The position numbers and the translations under genes are program-made. Under the pieces are notes generated by a model. That model saw only the letters and a program-made list of their open reading frames with translations, was not told the DNA's origin and did not search any database. Shown in pieces: positions 8,405-17,160 of a DNA stretch of 64,000 nucleotides; positions within the stretch are counted from its first letter, which is position 1, and each line of letters opens with the position of its first letter. The DNA is from Clostridiales bacterium mt11 (GTDB lineage Bacteria > Bacillota > Clostridia > Tissierellales > Tepidimicrobiaceae): positions 90,445 through 154,444 of the forward strand of contig LN874946.1 in assembly GCA_001282665.1 (NCBI GenBank), written 5' to 3'.

Positions 8405-9676
8405 CTATCTTAATGGATCATGGACCCTATATAATGAATTGCGGCGTTTTTTCCTCTGTTTATGTCTTGCAATAGATGCAATTCGTGTTATAATCAGTAG
8501 AGCAATAACCAATACATACCACTTGCTGAAAATTTTATCTATTATATTAGCTGTAGGATTTTTTTCAACATCTATGGTGGAGATGATATCAGATTGTCCT
8601 AATAATTGACCTTGAAGATAGTATTCAACTTTTCCTAAAGCTTGTCCCTTTTTTATAGGAGCTTCAATATTTTCGTCAATAAAAACTTTCTTGTCTATTT
8701 TATCAATACTACCTTTAGGTAGAGATACGGATAGATTATCTTTTAAAATTCCTGCAACTGATGGATTTTGTCCATCAATTATATTTATATTATCGATAAA
8801 TTGGTCTTTAAATGCAATATTAACTTTTTCATAATTGTTAAATCCATAGTTTAGTAACTTGTGAATATCGGAGTATACTTCTCTACCGTTTGCTTTTAAA
8901 GATACTGCAATAAGCTTTTGATTACCTCTTTCAGCTGAAGCTACTAAGCAATTTTGAGCAGCTACAGTATATCCAGTTTTTACTCCATTAATACCTTCAT
9001 ACTTAATAGGAACTATTTTTCCATCTACATTAATCTTTTGAGTGCTATACAATAGTTTATTAGCAGATTTTAAATATCTTGTTTCACTTTTCTTATTGGT
9101 CACAGGTATAGTATAAGTATAATTACACACTATTTTTCTGAAAGCATCATTTTCCATAGCATATTTTGCCATTAAGCTTAAATCATAGGCTGTAGTAACA
9201 TGGTTATCAGCTGTTAAACCATTGGGGTTAACAAAATTAGTGTTTAAAGCGCCTATCTCCTTAGCTTTAGTATTCATTAACTTTACGAACTCATCAATAC
9301 TTCCAGAAATATGCTTTGCAATAGCTAAAGCAGCATCATTAGCTGATTCAATTAACAATGCATTTAATAGATCCTCAAATCTAATTTGTTCATCTGGTTC
9401 TAAAGCTATATGACTGCCATCAGTTAGATTAACTATTTCTTGATCGATAGTAGCTATATCGTCCATATTGCCATTTTCAATAGCAAGTATTCCAGTCATT
9501 ATTTTAGTAGTACTAGCAGGCTGCAATTGCATATGAGAGTTTTTTTCATAGAGTATTTGACCTGTTTCTCCATCTATGAGTATAGCGCCTTCTCCAGAGA
9601 GATTTAAATTATCTGCAAAGGATACATTATATGTAGTTAATAATAAAAGCAATATAATTGATATGGTTTTTCTCAA
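8405..9676 (-). CDS. dacF: D-alanyl-D-alanine carboxypeptidase (DacF/PBP5 type)
   Basis: The 423-residue penicillin-binding protein has an N-terminal signal peptide (MRKTISIILLLLLTT), catalytic SxxK in QPASTTKIM, SxN in ESANDAA and KTG in NGVKTGYT. A PBP5-type C-terminal domain follows, with a terminal membrane anchor and a basic tail. It trims the terminal D-Ala of peptidoglycan stem peptides outside the membrane. It is transcribed leftward, convergent with ridA, and AAGGAGGGAG precedes the ATG. The dacF symbol is by general similarity; a dacA-like role is equally possible. Confidence 0.92.
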   Translation of the reverse strand: MRKTISIILLLLLTTYNVSFADNLNLSGEGAILIDGETGQILYEKNSHMQLQPASTTKIMTGILAIENGNMDDIATIDQEIVNLTDGSHIALEPDEQIRFEDLLNALLIESANDAALAIAKHISGSIDEFVKLMNTKAKEIGALNTNFVNPNGLTADNHVTTAYDLSLMAKYAMENDAFRKIVCNYTYTIPVTNKKSETRYLKSANKLLYSTQKINVDGKIVPIKYEGINGVKTGYTVAAQNCLVASAERGNQKLIAVSLKANGREVYSDIHKLLNYGFNNYEKVNIAFKDQFIDNINIIDGQNPSVAGILKDNLSVSLPKGSIDKIDKKVFIDENIEAPIKKGQALGKVEYYLQGQLLGQSDIISTIDVEKNPTANIIDKIFSKWYVLVIALLIITRIASIARHKQRKKRRNSLYRVHDPLR

Positions 9677-9835
9677 ACAAACTCCCTCCTTTTCTGTATA
9701 ATATAGATTATATCAGAAATTAGGTTTATTTTTAATAGACATGAAGAATTATTTTTTGACAAAGGGAGGGAATTTAATTATAAAGTCGAATATTTAAATG
9801 GATAAAAGAATTTGTAAAAAGGAGTGGTTAATTCC

Positions 9836-10453
9836 ATGGGATATTTTACAAAAAAGGAGCAGATAGTTATAATTCTATTAATAATGGTCATAGTTCTAAT
9901 ATCTATTTTTAATTTTGTTAATAAAAATATTTTAACAGGTAAAAAAGATGATATAGAGGATGAAATTAATATAGAAGATTTAGATATAGATTCTAGTGAA
10001 GAAGAGGAAATAGATGAAGAACAAGTTATAATGGTACATATTAGCGGTGAAGTCTATAAGCCAGGTGTGGTAGAATTAAATTTAGGTTCAAGAGTTATTG
10101 ATGCAGTAAATTTAGCTGGAGGATTGAAAAAAGACGCTGACTCGGATAAAATAAACTTGGCGAAGAAATTAGTAGACGAAGAGAAAATATATATTCCTAA
10201 AATAGGAGAGGAAACTCAGTCTATAGAATCTTCAAATGATTTAGGAACTAGTAATAATAATGGCTTAATCAATATCAATATATGCACTAAAGAAGAATTG
10301 ATGTCACTACCAGGTATAGGAGATGCATTGGCAGGGAGAATATTGGAATATAGAGAACAAAACTCATTTAAGACCATAGAGGATATTAAAAACGTATCTG
10401 GCATTGGAGAAAAGAGGTTTGAAAGTATAAAGGAATTTATTACAGTAAAATAG
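9836..10453 (+). CDS. comEA: ComEA-like helix-hairpin-helix DNA-binding protein
   Basis: The protein of about 205 residues has an N-terminal membrane anchor (VIILLIMVIVLISIFNFV), an acidic linker, an SLBB domain (VHISGEVYKPGVVELNLGSR) and C-terminal tandem HhH (LININICTKEELMSLPGIGDA). ComEA is the periplasmic DNA receptor for transformation. No other competence gene is in view, and proteins of this build also occur in non-competent clostridia. ATG 9836 follows AAAGGAG; an upstream in-frame GTG at 9824 overlaps the ribosome-binding site and is less likely. Confidence 0.9.
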   Translation: MGYFTKKEQIVIILLIMVIVLISIFNFVNKNILTGKKDDIEDEINIEDLDIDSSEEEEIDEEQVIMVHISGEVYKPGVVELNLGSRVIDAVNLAGGLKKDADSDKINLAKKLVDEEKIYIPKIGEETQSIESSNDLGTSNNNGLININICTKEELMSLPGIGDALAGRILEYREQNSFKTIEDIKNVSGIGEKRFESIKEFITVK

Positions 10454-10466
10454 AGGAGTGAACTAA

Positions 10467-11498
10467 ATGGAAAAAAGATTAACAGAACTAACTAAGAGCT
10501 CTGGCTGAGCAGCTAAAATCGGTCCCGATGTTTTGGCACAAGTTTTGTGTCATTTACCAAAATCATTTGATGAAAATTTAATCGTAGGATTGGATACTTC
10601 TGATGATGCAGCAGTATATAAGATAAATGATGATTTAGCTTTGATTCAAACATTAGATTTTTTTACACCAGTTGTTGATGATCCATATGTATTTGGTCAA
10701 ATAGCTGCTACTAACTCTTTAAGTGATGTATACGCTATGGGTGGAGAGCCAAAGTTGGCTATGAATATAGTGTGTTTTCCAAATTGTCTAAACCCCGATG
10801 TACTGGTTCAGATATTAAAAGGAGGACATGATAAGGTAGTAGAAGCAGGTGCCATCTTAGTTGGAGGACATACAGTATCAGATGATGAACCTAAATATGG
10901 ATTATCCGTTGCTGGCTTTGTGCATCCTGATAAGGTATGGACCAATAGTAATGCAAAGCCTGGAGATGTTCTAGTTATAACCAAGCCTTTAGGACTAGGA
11001 ATTATAAATACAGCAATTAAAGGCGGAATAGCAGATAAATCCTCCTATGATGAAGCTGTCAGGGTAATGTCCACTTTAAATAAATATGCTAAAGAGGCAT
11101 TAGATAAAGTAGAAGTAAATGGGGTTACGGATATTACTGGATTTGGGTTATTAGGTCATGCTTTAGAAATGGCAGAGGGAAGCTCAGTAACCATTAAAAT
11201 TGACCATAAAAACATACCTATAATAAGTAATACATTAGAATATGCACGTATGGGTTTAGTCCCAGCTGGAGCTTATGCAAATAAAGGTCATATTGGGGAT
11301 AAGGTAAAACTTGCAAATCAAATACCTGAAGATATAGAAGATGTACTATTTGATCCTCAAACATCTGGTGGTCTATTAATATCAATTCCAAGAGACCAAG
11401 TAGATTTACTATTAGAAGAATTAAAGGATATTCCAACTCAATATGGGATTGTAGGAGAAGTGGTGGAGAAAGAAGAATATTACTTAATTGTAGAATAA
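10467..11498 (+). CDS. selD: Selenide, water dikinase SelD, itself a selenoprotein (Sec14 at UGA 10506)
   Basis: Starting at ATG 10467 (ribosome-binding site GAGGAG), the frame reads MEKRLTELTKSSG, then TGA at 10506-10508, then AAKIGPDVLAQVL and on to 11498, giving 343 residues if TGA is read as selenocysteine. The TGA sits at the catalytic Cys/Sec position of the family (SSG[C/U]AAKIGP). Lys follows in the conserved place, and the metal/ATP site GLDTSDDAAVYKI and the domain GGHTVSDDE are intact. The enzyme makes selenophosphate from selenide and ATP. selA and selB follow directly, and tRNA-Sec is present at 61021. A conventional ORF caller would miss the first 22 codons. Confidence 0.96.
10509..10540 (+). 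promoter_or_regulatory. Bacterial SECIS element of selD
   Basis: Immediately 3' of the UGA, AAAATCG (10515-10521) pairs with CGATGTTTT (10526-10534, one bulged G), closing a GTCC loop that starts 13 nt after the UGA. Position and shape fit a bacterial SECIS bound by SelB. The fold was drawn by hand. Confidence 0.6.
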
Positions 11499-11517
11499 AA
11501 TAAAAGAGAGGGATTGT

Positions 11518-12939
11518 ATGAGCAAAAATAAAAATTTATTTACACTAATTCCTAAAGTAGATGAACTATTAGAAGAAAAAAATATTAAAAAGTTATTGGA
11601 TATTATGCCAAGAAAGTTGGTAGTAGATGCTATTAGAGAAGAAGTAGAATTGCTAAGAAATGGCATAAGGGAGAACTCCTTAAATGAAGAAGAGGTAAAT
11701 AAGAGAAACCTATCCTTACCAAATAGAATAGTAGATAGGGCAAATAGGAAAAACTCATTAAAACTTAAAAGAGTTGTAAATGGGACTGGAGTAGTAATCC
11801 ATACAAATATTGGGCGTTCATTAATAAGTGATGATGTGATGGAAAATGTTAAAGAAATAGCTGTTAACTATTCAAATTTAGAATATGATTTAGAAAATGG
11901 TATGAGAGGCTCTAGGTACAGCCATGTAGAAGATATTATAGTTGAAATTACAGGCGGAGAATCTGCAATGGTAGTAAATAATAATGCAGCAGCAGTAATG
12001 CTTGTATTGAGTACCATGGCTAAAGATAGAGAAGTTATAGTGTCAAGAGGAGAATTAATTGAAATAGGAGGCTCTTTTAGGATTCCCGATGTAATGGAAC
12101 AAAGTGGAGCAACTTTGGTATCTGTTGGAACTACAAATAAAACCCATTTATGGGATTATGAAAATGCAATTAATGAAGAAACAGCTGCATTATTAAAAGT
12201 CCATACAAGCAACTATAGGATATTAGGATTTACTTCTTCCGTTTCATCTGAGGAATTGAGTACTTTAAAACAAAAATACGATGTTCCAATAATCGAGGAC
12301 TTAGGAAGTGGAGTTTTGATCGATTTATCAAAATATGGTTTGGAATATGAGCCAACAGTGCAGGATTCTATAAAAAATGGAGTAGATGTAGTTACATTTA
12401 GTGGAGATAAGCTATTGGGTGGTCCTCAAGCAGGAATTATAGTTGGAAAAAAGGAATATATCGAAGCTATGAAAAGAAATCCTTTAACAAGGGCATTTAG
12501 AGTAGATAAGTTTACATTATCTGCATTGGAGGCTACCCTTAGGCTTTATTTAGATGAAAGCACAGCAGTGGAAAAGATACCAACACTCCGAATGTTATCT
12601 GCTAGCATTGAAGAATTAGAGGATAAGGCAAAATCGTTGTATGAATTACTAGTAAATAATATAAAATGTGAAAAATGTAAAGTAGAAATAGTAGATGATT
12701 ATTCAGAAGTTGGAGGAGGTTCTTTGCCATTAGAAAAGATGCCAACAAAATGTATTATGCTGACGCTAAATGATTTAAGTATATCTGAATTTGAAAGATA
12801 TTTAAGAGAATATAAGATACCAATAATTGCAAGAGTATATAAGGAAAGAGTATTTATAGATTTGAGAACTGTGAAGGAAGATGAATTTAATTTAGTGGTA
12901 GATGGAATCGTATATGGGTTAGAAGGAGTGCAGGCGTAG
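11518..12939 (+). CDS. selA: L-seryl-tRNA(Sec) selenium transferase SelA
   Basis: This 473-residue fold-type I PLP enzyme has VVNGTGVVIHTNIGRS and the Schiff-base lysine in SGDKLLGGPQAG (about K298). It converts Ser-tRNA(Sec) to Sec-tRNA(Sec) with selenophosphate from SelD. It lies 19 bp after selD, and its stop directly abuts the selB start. Confidence 0.98.
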   Translation: MSKNKNLFTLIPKVDELLEEKNIKKLLDIMPRKLVVDAIREEVELLRNGIRENSLNEEEVNKRNLSLPNRIVDRANRKNSLKLKRVVNGTGVVIHTNIGRSLISDDVMENVKEIAVNYSNLEYDLENGMRGSRYSHVEDIIVEITGGESAMVVNNNAAAVMLVLSTMAKDREVIVSRGELIEIGGSFRIPDVMEQSGATLVSVGTTNKTHLWDYENAINEETAALLKVHTSNYRILGFTSSVSSEELSTLKQKYDVPIIEDLGSGVLIDLSKYGLEYEPTVQDSIKNGVDVVTFSGDKLLGGPQAGIIVGKKEYIEAMKRNPLTRAFRVDKFTLSALEATLRLYLDESTAVEKIPTLRMLSASIEELEDKAKSLYELLVNNIKCEKCKVEIVDDYSEVGGGSLPLEKMPTKCIMLTLNDLSISEFERYLREYKIPIIARVYKERVFIDLRTVKEDEFNLVVDGIVYGLEGVQA

Positions 12940-14844
12940 ATGAAACATGTTATAATTGGAACAGCAGGTCATATAGACCATGGAAAGACTACTTTAATAA
13001 GAGCTTTAACAGGTAGAAATACGGATAGGTTAAAAGAGGAACAAAAAAGGGGTATTTCTATTGAATTAGGGTTTACTTATTTTGATCTGCCAAGTGGTAA
13101 AAGGGCAGGCATAATTGATGTACCTGGACATGAAAAATTCATTAAAAATATGCTTGCAGGAGTTATGGGAATAGATATAGTGTTGTTGGTGGTGGCTGCT
13201 GATGAAGGGATAATGCCTCAAACTAGTGAACACTTAGCTATATTGGATTTGTTGGGGAATGACAAGGGGTTTATTGTTTTGACTAAAACAGATCTTGTAG
13301 ATGAAGAATGGTTGGAATTAGTTAAAGAAGATGTAAAAAATGAGGTCCAAGGTACTTTTTTAGAAAATTCTCCAATAATACCTGTATCTTCAACTAATAA
13401 AACGGGCATCGATGAAGTAACTGAGTTAATAGATAAATTGACCTTGGAGATTGAAGATAGGGAGACTGATGATATGCCAAGATTGCCTGTAGATAGAGTT
13501 TTTTCTATGTCAGGTTTTGGAACTGTAGTAACGGGAACACTGCTTTCAGGAACCTTTAAAGTTGGAGATGAAATACAGGTTTTCCCAGGAAATAAAATGG
13601 GCAGAATAAGAACTCTGCAAGTTCATGATGAGGATACTTCTACAGCTTATGCAGGTCAAAGGGTAGCGATAAATATTGCAGGGATAAAAAAAGATGAAGT
13701 CCATAGGGGAGATGTAATAGCACCTAAGGATTCAATGAAAGAGACTCTAATGTTAGATGTAAAGGTAAAATTGATTAAAAATATAAATCGTTCCATTGAA
13801 AATAGAACTCGCTTAAGATTATACATTGGAACTAAAGAGGTTCTATGTAGAATGATCATATTAGATAGAGATGTTTTAAACCCTGGAGAAGAAGCTTATG
13901 CACAGTTAAGATTGGAAGAAGAGGTAGTAGCAAAAAGAGGAGATAGATTTATAATTAGATTTTATTCTCCTATGTTCACCATTGGAGGTGGAGAAATTTT
14001 AGAATCCAATCCCAATAAGAAAAAGAGATTTGATGAAGAGGCAATAAAAGAACTTCAAATAAAGGAAAAGGGTACCTCTATAGATATTATTGAAAATATA
14101 ATATTGGACAAGAGCAAAACTTTCCCAACATTAAAAGAAATCTCTACTTTTACAGCTATGTTAGAAGATAAAGTAAAAGAGGAAGTTGAAAACTTATCTA
14201 AAGAAAATAAAGTTATATTGTTTAGCTTGACTAAAGAAATACATGTAATTCATATAGACTATTTTAATAAACTAAAAAAAGATATGATAGAGGAATTAGA
14301 ATCTTTTCATAAGAGATTCCCTCTTAAATCTGGAAAGTCAAAAGAAGAAATACGCAGTAAATTTTTAAAGAATGTAAAATCTAAAGTAGGAGATACATTT
14401 ATAGATCTATTAATTGAAAAAGGTTATATTGAGCAGAAGATGGAAAATGTTCATATTAAAGGATTTGAAATTAAATACAACGATTTACAACTAAAGATAA
14501 AAAATGATTTAATTAAAACCTATAAGGAAAACTCATTTTTGCCACCTAAAAAGGAGGATATATTTAAAACATTAGATTATGATAGGAATGAAATAGAACA
14601 AGTATTAAATTCTATTATTAGTGATGGGGAGCTAATTAAATTAAATGAGGAAGTCTATTTGCATAAGACAACCTATGAAGAGGGATTAAAAATCCTTAAA
14701 GATTATATTGATAAAAATGGTTCTATAACGGTAGCTGAGTATAGGGATATATTAAATACTAATAGAAGAGTAGCCTTAGGCTTATTAGAATATTTTGATC
14801 AATTAAAAATAACCAAAAGGGATGGAGACAAAAGAACTTTATAA
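12940..14844 (+). CDS. selB: Selenocysteine-specific elongation factor SelB
   Basis: The 634-residue protein has an EF-Tu-like G domain (GTAGHIDHGKTTLIRALTG, DVPGHEKFIKNM, TKTD), domains II-III, and four C-terminal winged helices that bind the SECIS (about 380-634). It delivers Sec-tRNA(Sec) to UGA codons. The ATG directly follows the selA stop. Confidence 0.98.
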   Translation: MKHVIIGTAGHIDHGKTTLIRALTGRNTDRLKEEQKRGISIELGFTYFDLPSGKRAGIIDVPGHEKFIKNMLAGVMGIDIVLLVVAADEGIMPQTSEHLAILDLLGNDKGFIVLTKTDLVDEEWLELVKEDVKNEVQGTFLENSPIIPVSSTNKTGIDEVTELIDKLTLEIEDRETDDMPRLPVDRVFSMSGFGTVVTGTLLSGTFKVGDEIQVFPGNKMGRIRTLQVHDEDTSTAYAGQRVAINIAGIKKDEVHRGDVIAPKDSMKETLMLDVKVKLIKNINRSIENRTRLRLYIGTKEVLCRMIILDRDVLNPGEEAYAQLRLEEEVVAKRGDRFIIRFYSPMFTIGGGEILESNPNKKKRFDEEAIKELQIKEKGTSIDIIENIILDKSKTFPTLKEISTFTAMLEDKVKEEVENLSKENKVILFSLTKEIHVIHIDYFNKLKKDMIEELESFHKRFPLKSGKSKEEIRSKFLKNVKSKVGDTFIDLLIEKGYIEQKMENVHIKGFEIKYNDLQLKIKNDLIKTYKENSFLPPKKEDIFKTLDYDRNEIEQVLNSIISDGELIKLNEEVYLHKTTYEEGLKILKDYIDKNGSITVAEYRDILNTNRRVALGLLEYFDQLKITKRDGDKRTL

Positions 14845-14894
14845 ACTTATAAATAATAGTAGATCTTATTTCCTTTTATTTTGGAGTGATAATT

Positions 14895-15605
14895 ATGGAG
14901 ACAAAAATAATAGTGATAAATAGGGATAAGTCCTTTGTAAAAGGATTAAAGTATAGTCTAGAACAAGACAATTACTATGTAGAGTCTGCTTTCTCAATAA
15001 AAGATGCTGTAGAAAAGATAAAAAGAAAGGATTATGAACTAGTAATTTTAGATTTGTTATTGCCTGATGGAAATGGATTAAACTTGTGTCAAACAATCAG
15101 GGAGCATTCCCAAGTACCCATAATTATAGTAACAGAAAAGAAAGAAGACATTAGTAAGATACTGGCGTTAGAATATGGGGCTGACGATTATGTAACTAAA
15201 CCCTTCAATATTTTAGAATTAAAAGCTAGAATTAAGGCAATACTTAGAAGGGTAAATATGAAAAATCCTCAAACTAATAGTCAAACGATTAAAATAGATG
15301 ATTTTATTATAAATGCATTGGGTAGAAAACTAATTATAAAAAATGAGAGTATAAGCTTAACTGGAAAAGAATTTGATTTGTTCTATATATTGATATCTAA
15401 TCCGGGCAAAGTTTTTACGAGAGAGGAACTTTTAGAAACCATTTGGGGATATGAATATTTTGGAGATTTAAGAACAGTAGATGTCCATATTAGAAGACTT
15501 AGAGAAAAAATAGAGAAGGATTCTAATAGTACCCAATATATTCATACTAAATGGGGGGTAGGATATTATTTTAGAAATAAGAAGGATAATGCAGCTGTGG
15601 ATTAA
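14895..15605 (+). CDS. OmpR/PhoB-family response regulator (orphan)
   Basis: The 236-residue protein has an N-terminal receiver domain with phospho-acceptor Asp53 (LVILDLLLPDG), the signature Lys in YVTKPFN, and a C-terminal winged helix (DLRTVDVHIRRLREKIE). No histidine kinase lies beside it: a terminator and the prophage follow, so the partner is unlinked or absent. ATG 14895 is preferred over GTG 14886 because it is better spaced from TTGGAG. Confidence 0.92.
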   Translation: METKIIVINRDKSFVKGLKYSLEQDNYYVESAFSIKDAVEKIKRKDYELVILDLLLPDGNGLNLCQTIREHSQVPIIIVTEKKEDISKILALEYGADDYVTKPFNILELKARIKAILRRVNMKNPQTNSQTIKIDDFIINALGRKLIIKNESISLTGKEFDLFYILISNPGKVFTREELLETIWGYEYFGDLRTVDVHIRRLREKIEKDSNSTQYIHTKWGVGYYFRNKKDNAAVD

Positions 15606-15693
15606 AATTCTACTTAGATATAAAAATATCTTGTGAAGATGTTTTGGTTGGTTTAAATAAGTTCAACTATATATAGATGTTATTGAAAAGTAG

Positions 15694-15730
15694 CCATTTG
15701 AGACTTATGGAGTTCAAATGGTTTTCTTTA
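15694..15730 (+). terminator. Terminator after the response regulator
   Basis: Stem CCATTTGA (15694-15701)/TCAAATGG (15714-15721) followed by TTTTCTTTAT. Confidence 0.75.
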
Positions 15731-15745
15731 TTTTGGGATAGAGAG

Positions 15746-15774
15746 CCTAAGAAAGAAAATAAATCTTTCTTAGG
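15746..15774. repeat. Perfect 11-bp host hairpin carrying the prophage target site
   Basis: CCTAAGAAAGA and TCTTTCTTAGG flank a 7-base loop. The last five bases (TTAGG) are the target sequence duplicated on prophage insertion, so the element entered exactly at the base of this hairpin. Confidence 0.8.
15770..15774. repeat. Left copy of 5-bp target-site duplication TTAGG
   Basis: TTAGG directly precedes the prophage 5' TG and is repeated directly after its 3' CA at 51952-51956. A 5-bp duplication is the rule for Mu-type transposition. Confidence 0.85.
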
Positions 15775-15923
15775 TGTTGATTCGCAGGTAATTCTGCAAA
15801 GATAAACTATAAATATTAAGTGGGATTTGAAGGGATTGAACGAGTAGAGACGGGATATAGTGAGATGTGTAGGAGATTGAAGGGATACTTTGTGAGACGG
15901 GTTGCGGGATAACTTGCGAAAAT
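15775..15923. promoter_or_regulatory. Left attachment end (attL) with presumed transposase sites
   Basis: The terminal 12 bp match the inverted right end. A second motif, ATAACTTGCGAAAAT, at 15909-15923 is identical to 51912-51926 near the right end. Mu-type left ends have a terminal site and inner sites 100-150 bp in, which fits. Assignment as MuA-binding sites is inference. Confidence 0.65.
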
Positions 15924-15933
15924 ACATAGAGAA

Positions 15934-15993
15934 AATACTAAAAGCATTTGACCTATTGTAATAACTAGGGTTGAGTGCTTTTGGTATTTTTTT
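15934..15993 (+). terminator. Rightward terminator inside the left prophage end
   Basis: A long imperfect stem (15934-15955 with 15966-15988; AATACTAAAAGCA against TGCTTTTGGTATT) is followed by TTTTTTT. It would stop host transcription entering the prophage from the left. Confidence 0.65.
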
Positions 15994-16033
15994 AAGAAAT
16001 TTTTTTATAAAGCATTCTGCAAGCAACTGCAAA

Positions 16034-16062
16034 AACGTTAGCGAAACGTTATAAACACGTTA
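16034..16062. repeat. Three ACGTTA motifs at 11-bp spacing
   Basis: AACGTTA at 16034 and 16045 and CACGTTA at 16056 lie at exact 11-bp intervals, one helical turn apart. Such phasing suggests a protein-binding array, for example an operator or transposition enhancer. No gene occurs in 15775-16303; the rest of that stretch is the left end, two terminators and AT-rich sequence. Confidence 0.45.
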
Positions 16063-16177
16063 GTAATAATTATAACAACTTATGAAAGATAGTAAATATC
16101 AGTGTTAGAAAATTAACGGAAGTGTTAAAAATGAAAAATAGATGACTAAAAAATGTAATTAAATATGCAAAAATCAT

Positions 16178-16228
16178 CAAAAAGCAATGGGACAGAAGCT
16201 CAAAAAATAAGAGAAGTTGTCCCATTGC
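16178..16228 (-). terminator. Terminator of the leftward lysogeny operon
   Basis: A perfect 11-bp inverted repeat GCAATGGGACA (16184-16194)/TGTCCCATTGC (16218-16228), read on the minus strand, is followed by TTTTTG. A third copy of GCAATGGGACA at 16279-16289 can form an alternative pairing, so the structure may be switchable. Confidence 0.65.
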
Positions 16229-16303
16229 AGTATTTGCAATAGTTTAATTATGATTCGAGAGTATGTTTATTTAAAAAAGCAATGGGACAAAAATGAATGG
16301 AAA

Positions 16304-17095
16304 TTAATCAAAAAAATTAGACATTTTTTCATCAAAGTTTTTTTCTATAAGATTCCAAGCTTCGTCCAATGTAAATACATATTTTAGTTTTTTATTAACA
16401 GTTTGACTTTTGAAATTCGATTCAATATTTTTTAAAGTTACCTTATTTTGAAGATATAAATTAGCTGATATAGCCATAAGAACTACTTTAGGTACACATT
16501 CACCTTCTTCGGCTGTATGCAAGTCGAGGCTTTTCATATTATTCTCTACACCATTCACATCTAGATAAATAACTTGATTTATAAAATCTAGAGATTCCTT
16601 GAAGTTTGAGTTTAAGGAATACAGCCTACCAATGTCAAGCAAACAGTTCCTATATAAACCTAGATGAAAATCATTAACTTGTCCTATTTTCTTTTTAAGG
16701 TATTCTTTGGAAGCCTTTTTATTTAATTGTATTAAAAGATTTACATCCGATAATTTAGGATTTTTTAGCCTCAATACTTTATATTTTTCTGAACTAATAT
16801 TAAGATCAGTTAGTAAAAGTTTCAAAAAGTGTTCATCTATCATTGGATTTTCTGATGTTTTAAGATGATTAAAAAGTATATAGTACTTTTCTGATTCCTT
16901 GGCATCAGCTTCAGAAAGAAGCATTTTTTTATGACACATTGCATGAGTTTTTGAATATATATATTCTTTGCAATGAGGACATTTAGTTTTTCTCAAAGGT
17001 GAAGATTCTAATTTCATGTGGCAATTTGGACATATTGATTTATCAAAATATCTAATATTTTCGGTTAAATCTTTTACATACAAAATTGTGGACAT
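16304..17095 (-). CDS. Zinc-ribbon hypothetical protein of the lysogeny operon
   Basis: This 263-residue protein has an N-terminal zinc ribbon, CPNC at about 22-25 and CPHC at about 39-42, followed by an alpha-helical, Lys/Leu-rich region with no motif I recognise. It is transcribed leftward with the repressor, 65 bp downstream of it, behind AGGAGGT, and ends before a terminator. Genes expressed with the repressor are available in the lysogen and often give immunity or defence, but nothing here proves that. There are no membrane segments and no nuclease or protease motif that I can see. Confidence 0.8.
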   Translation of the reverse strand: MSTILYVKDLTENIRYFDKSICPNCHMKLESSPLRKTKCPHCKEYIYSKTHAMCHKKMLLSEADAKESEKYYILFNHLKTSENPMIDEHFLKLLLTDLNISSEKYKVLRLKNPKLSDVNLLIQLNKKASKEYLKKKIGQVNDFHLGLYRNCLLDIGRLYSLNSNFKESLDFINQVIYLDVNGVENNMKSLDLHTAEEGECVPKVVLMAISANLYLQNKVTLKNIESNFKSQTVNKKLKYVFTLDEAWNLIEKNFDEKMSNFFD

Positions 17096-17160
17096 TAATG
17101 CTACCTCCTATCAATAGTTTTTATATTTATGTTAGAAAGTTCATACAAAGAACCAAAAAA

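Noticed and set aside
14895..15605. Response regulator as prophage cargo
   Set aside because: It lies outside the TTAGG duplication and has its own terminator.
15891..15900. TGTGAGACGG as the prophage left terminus
   Set aside because: It begins TGTG like the right end, but the five bases before it (TACTT) do not match those after the right end. TTAGG at 15770 and the TTCGCA match support 15775 instead.
15667..16032. 121-residue minus-strand ORF across the prophage left end
   Set aside because: It spans the host-phage junction, lacks any recognisable motif and overlaps hairpins.
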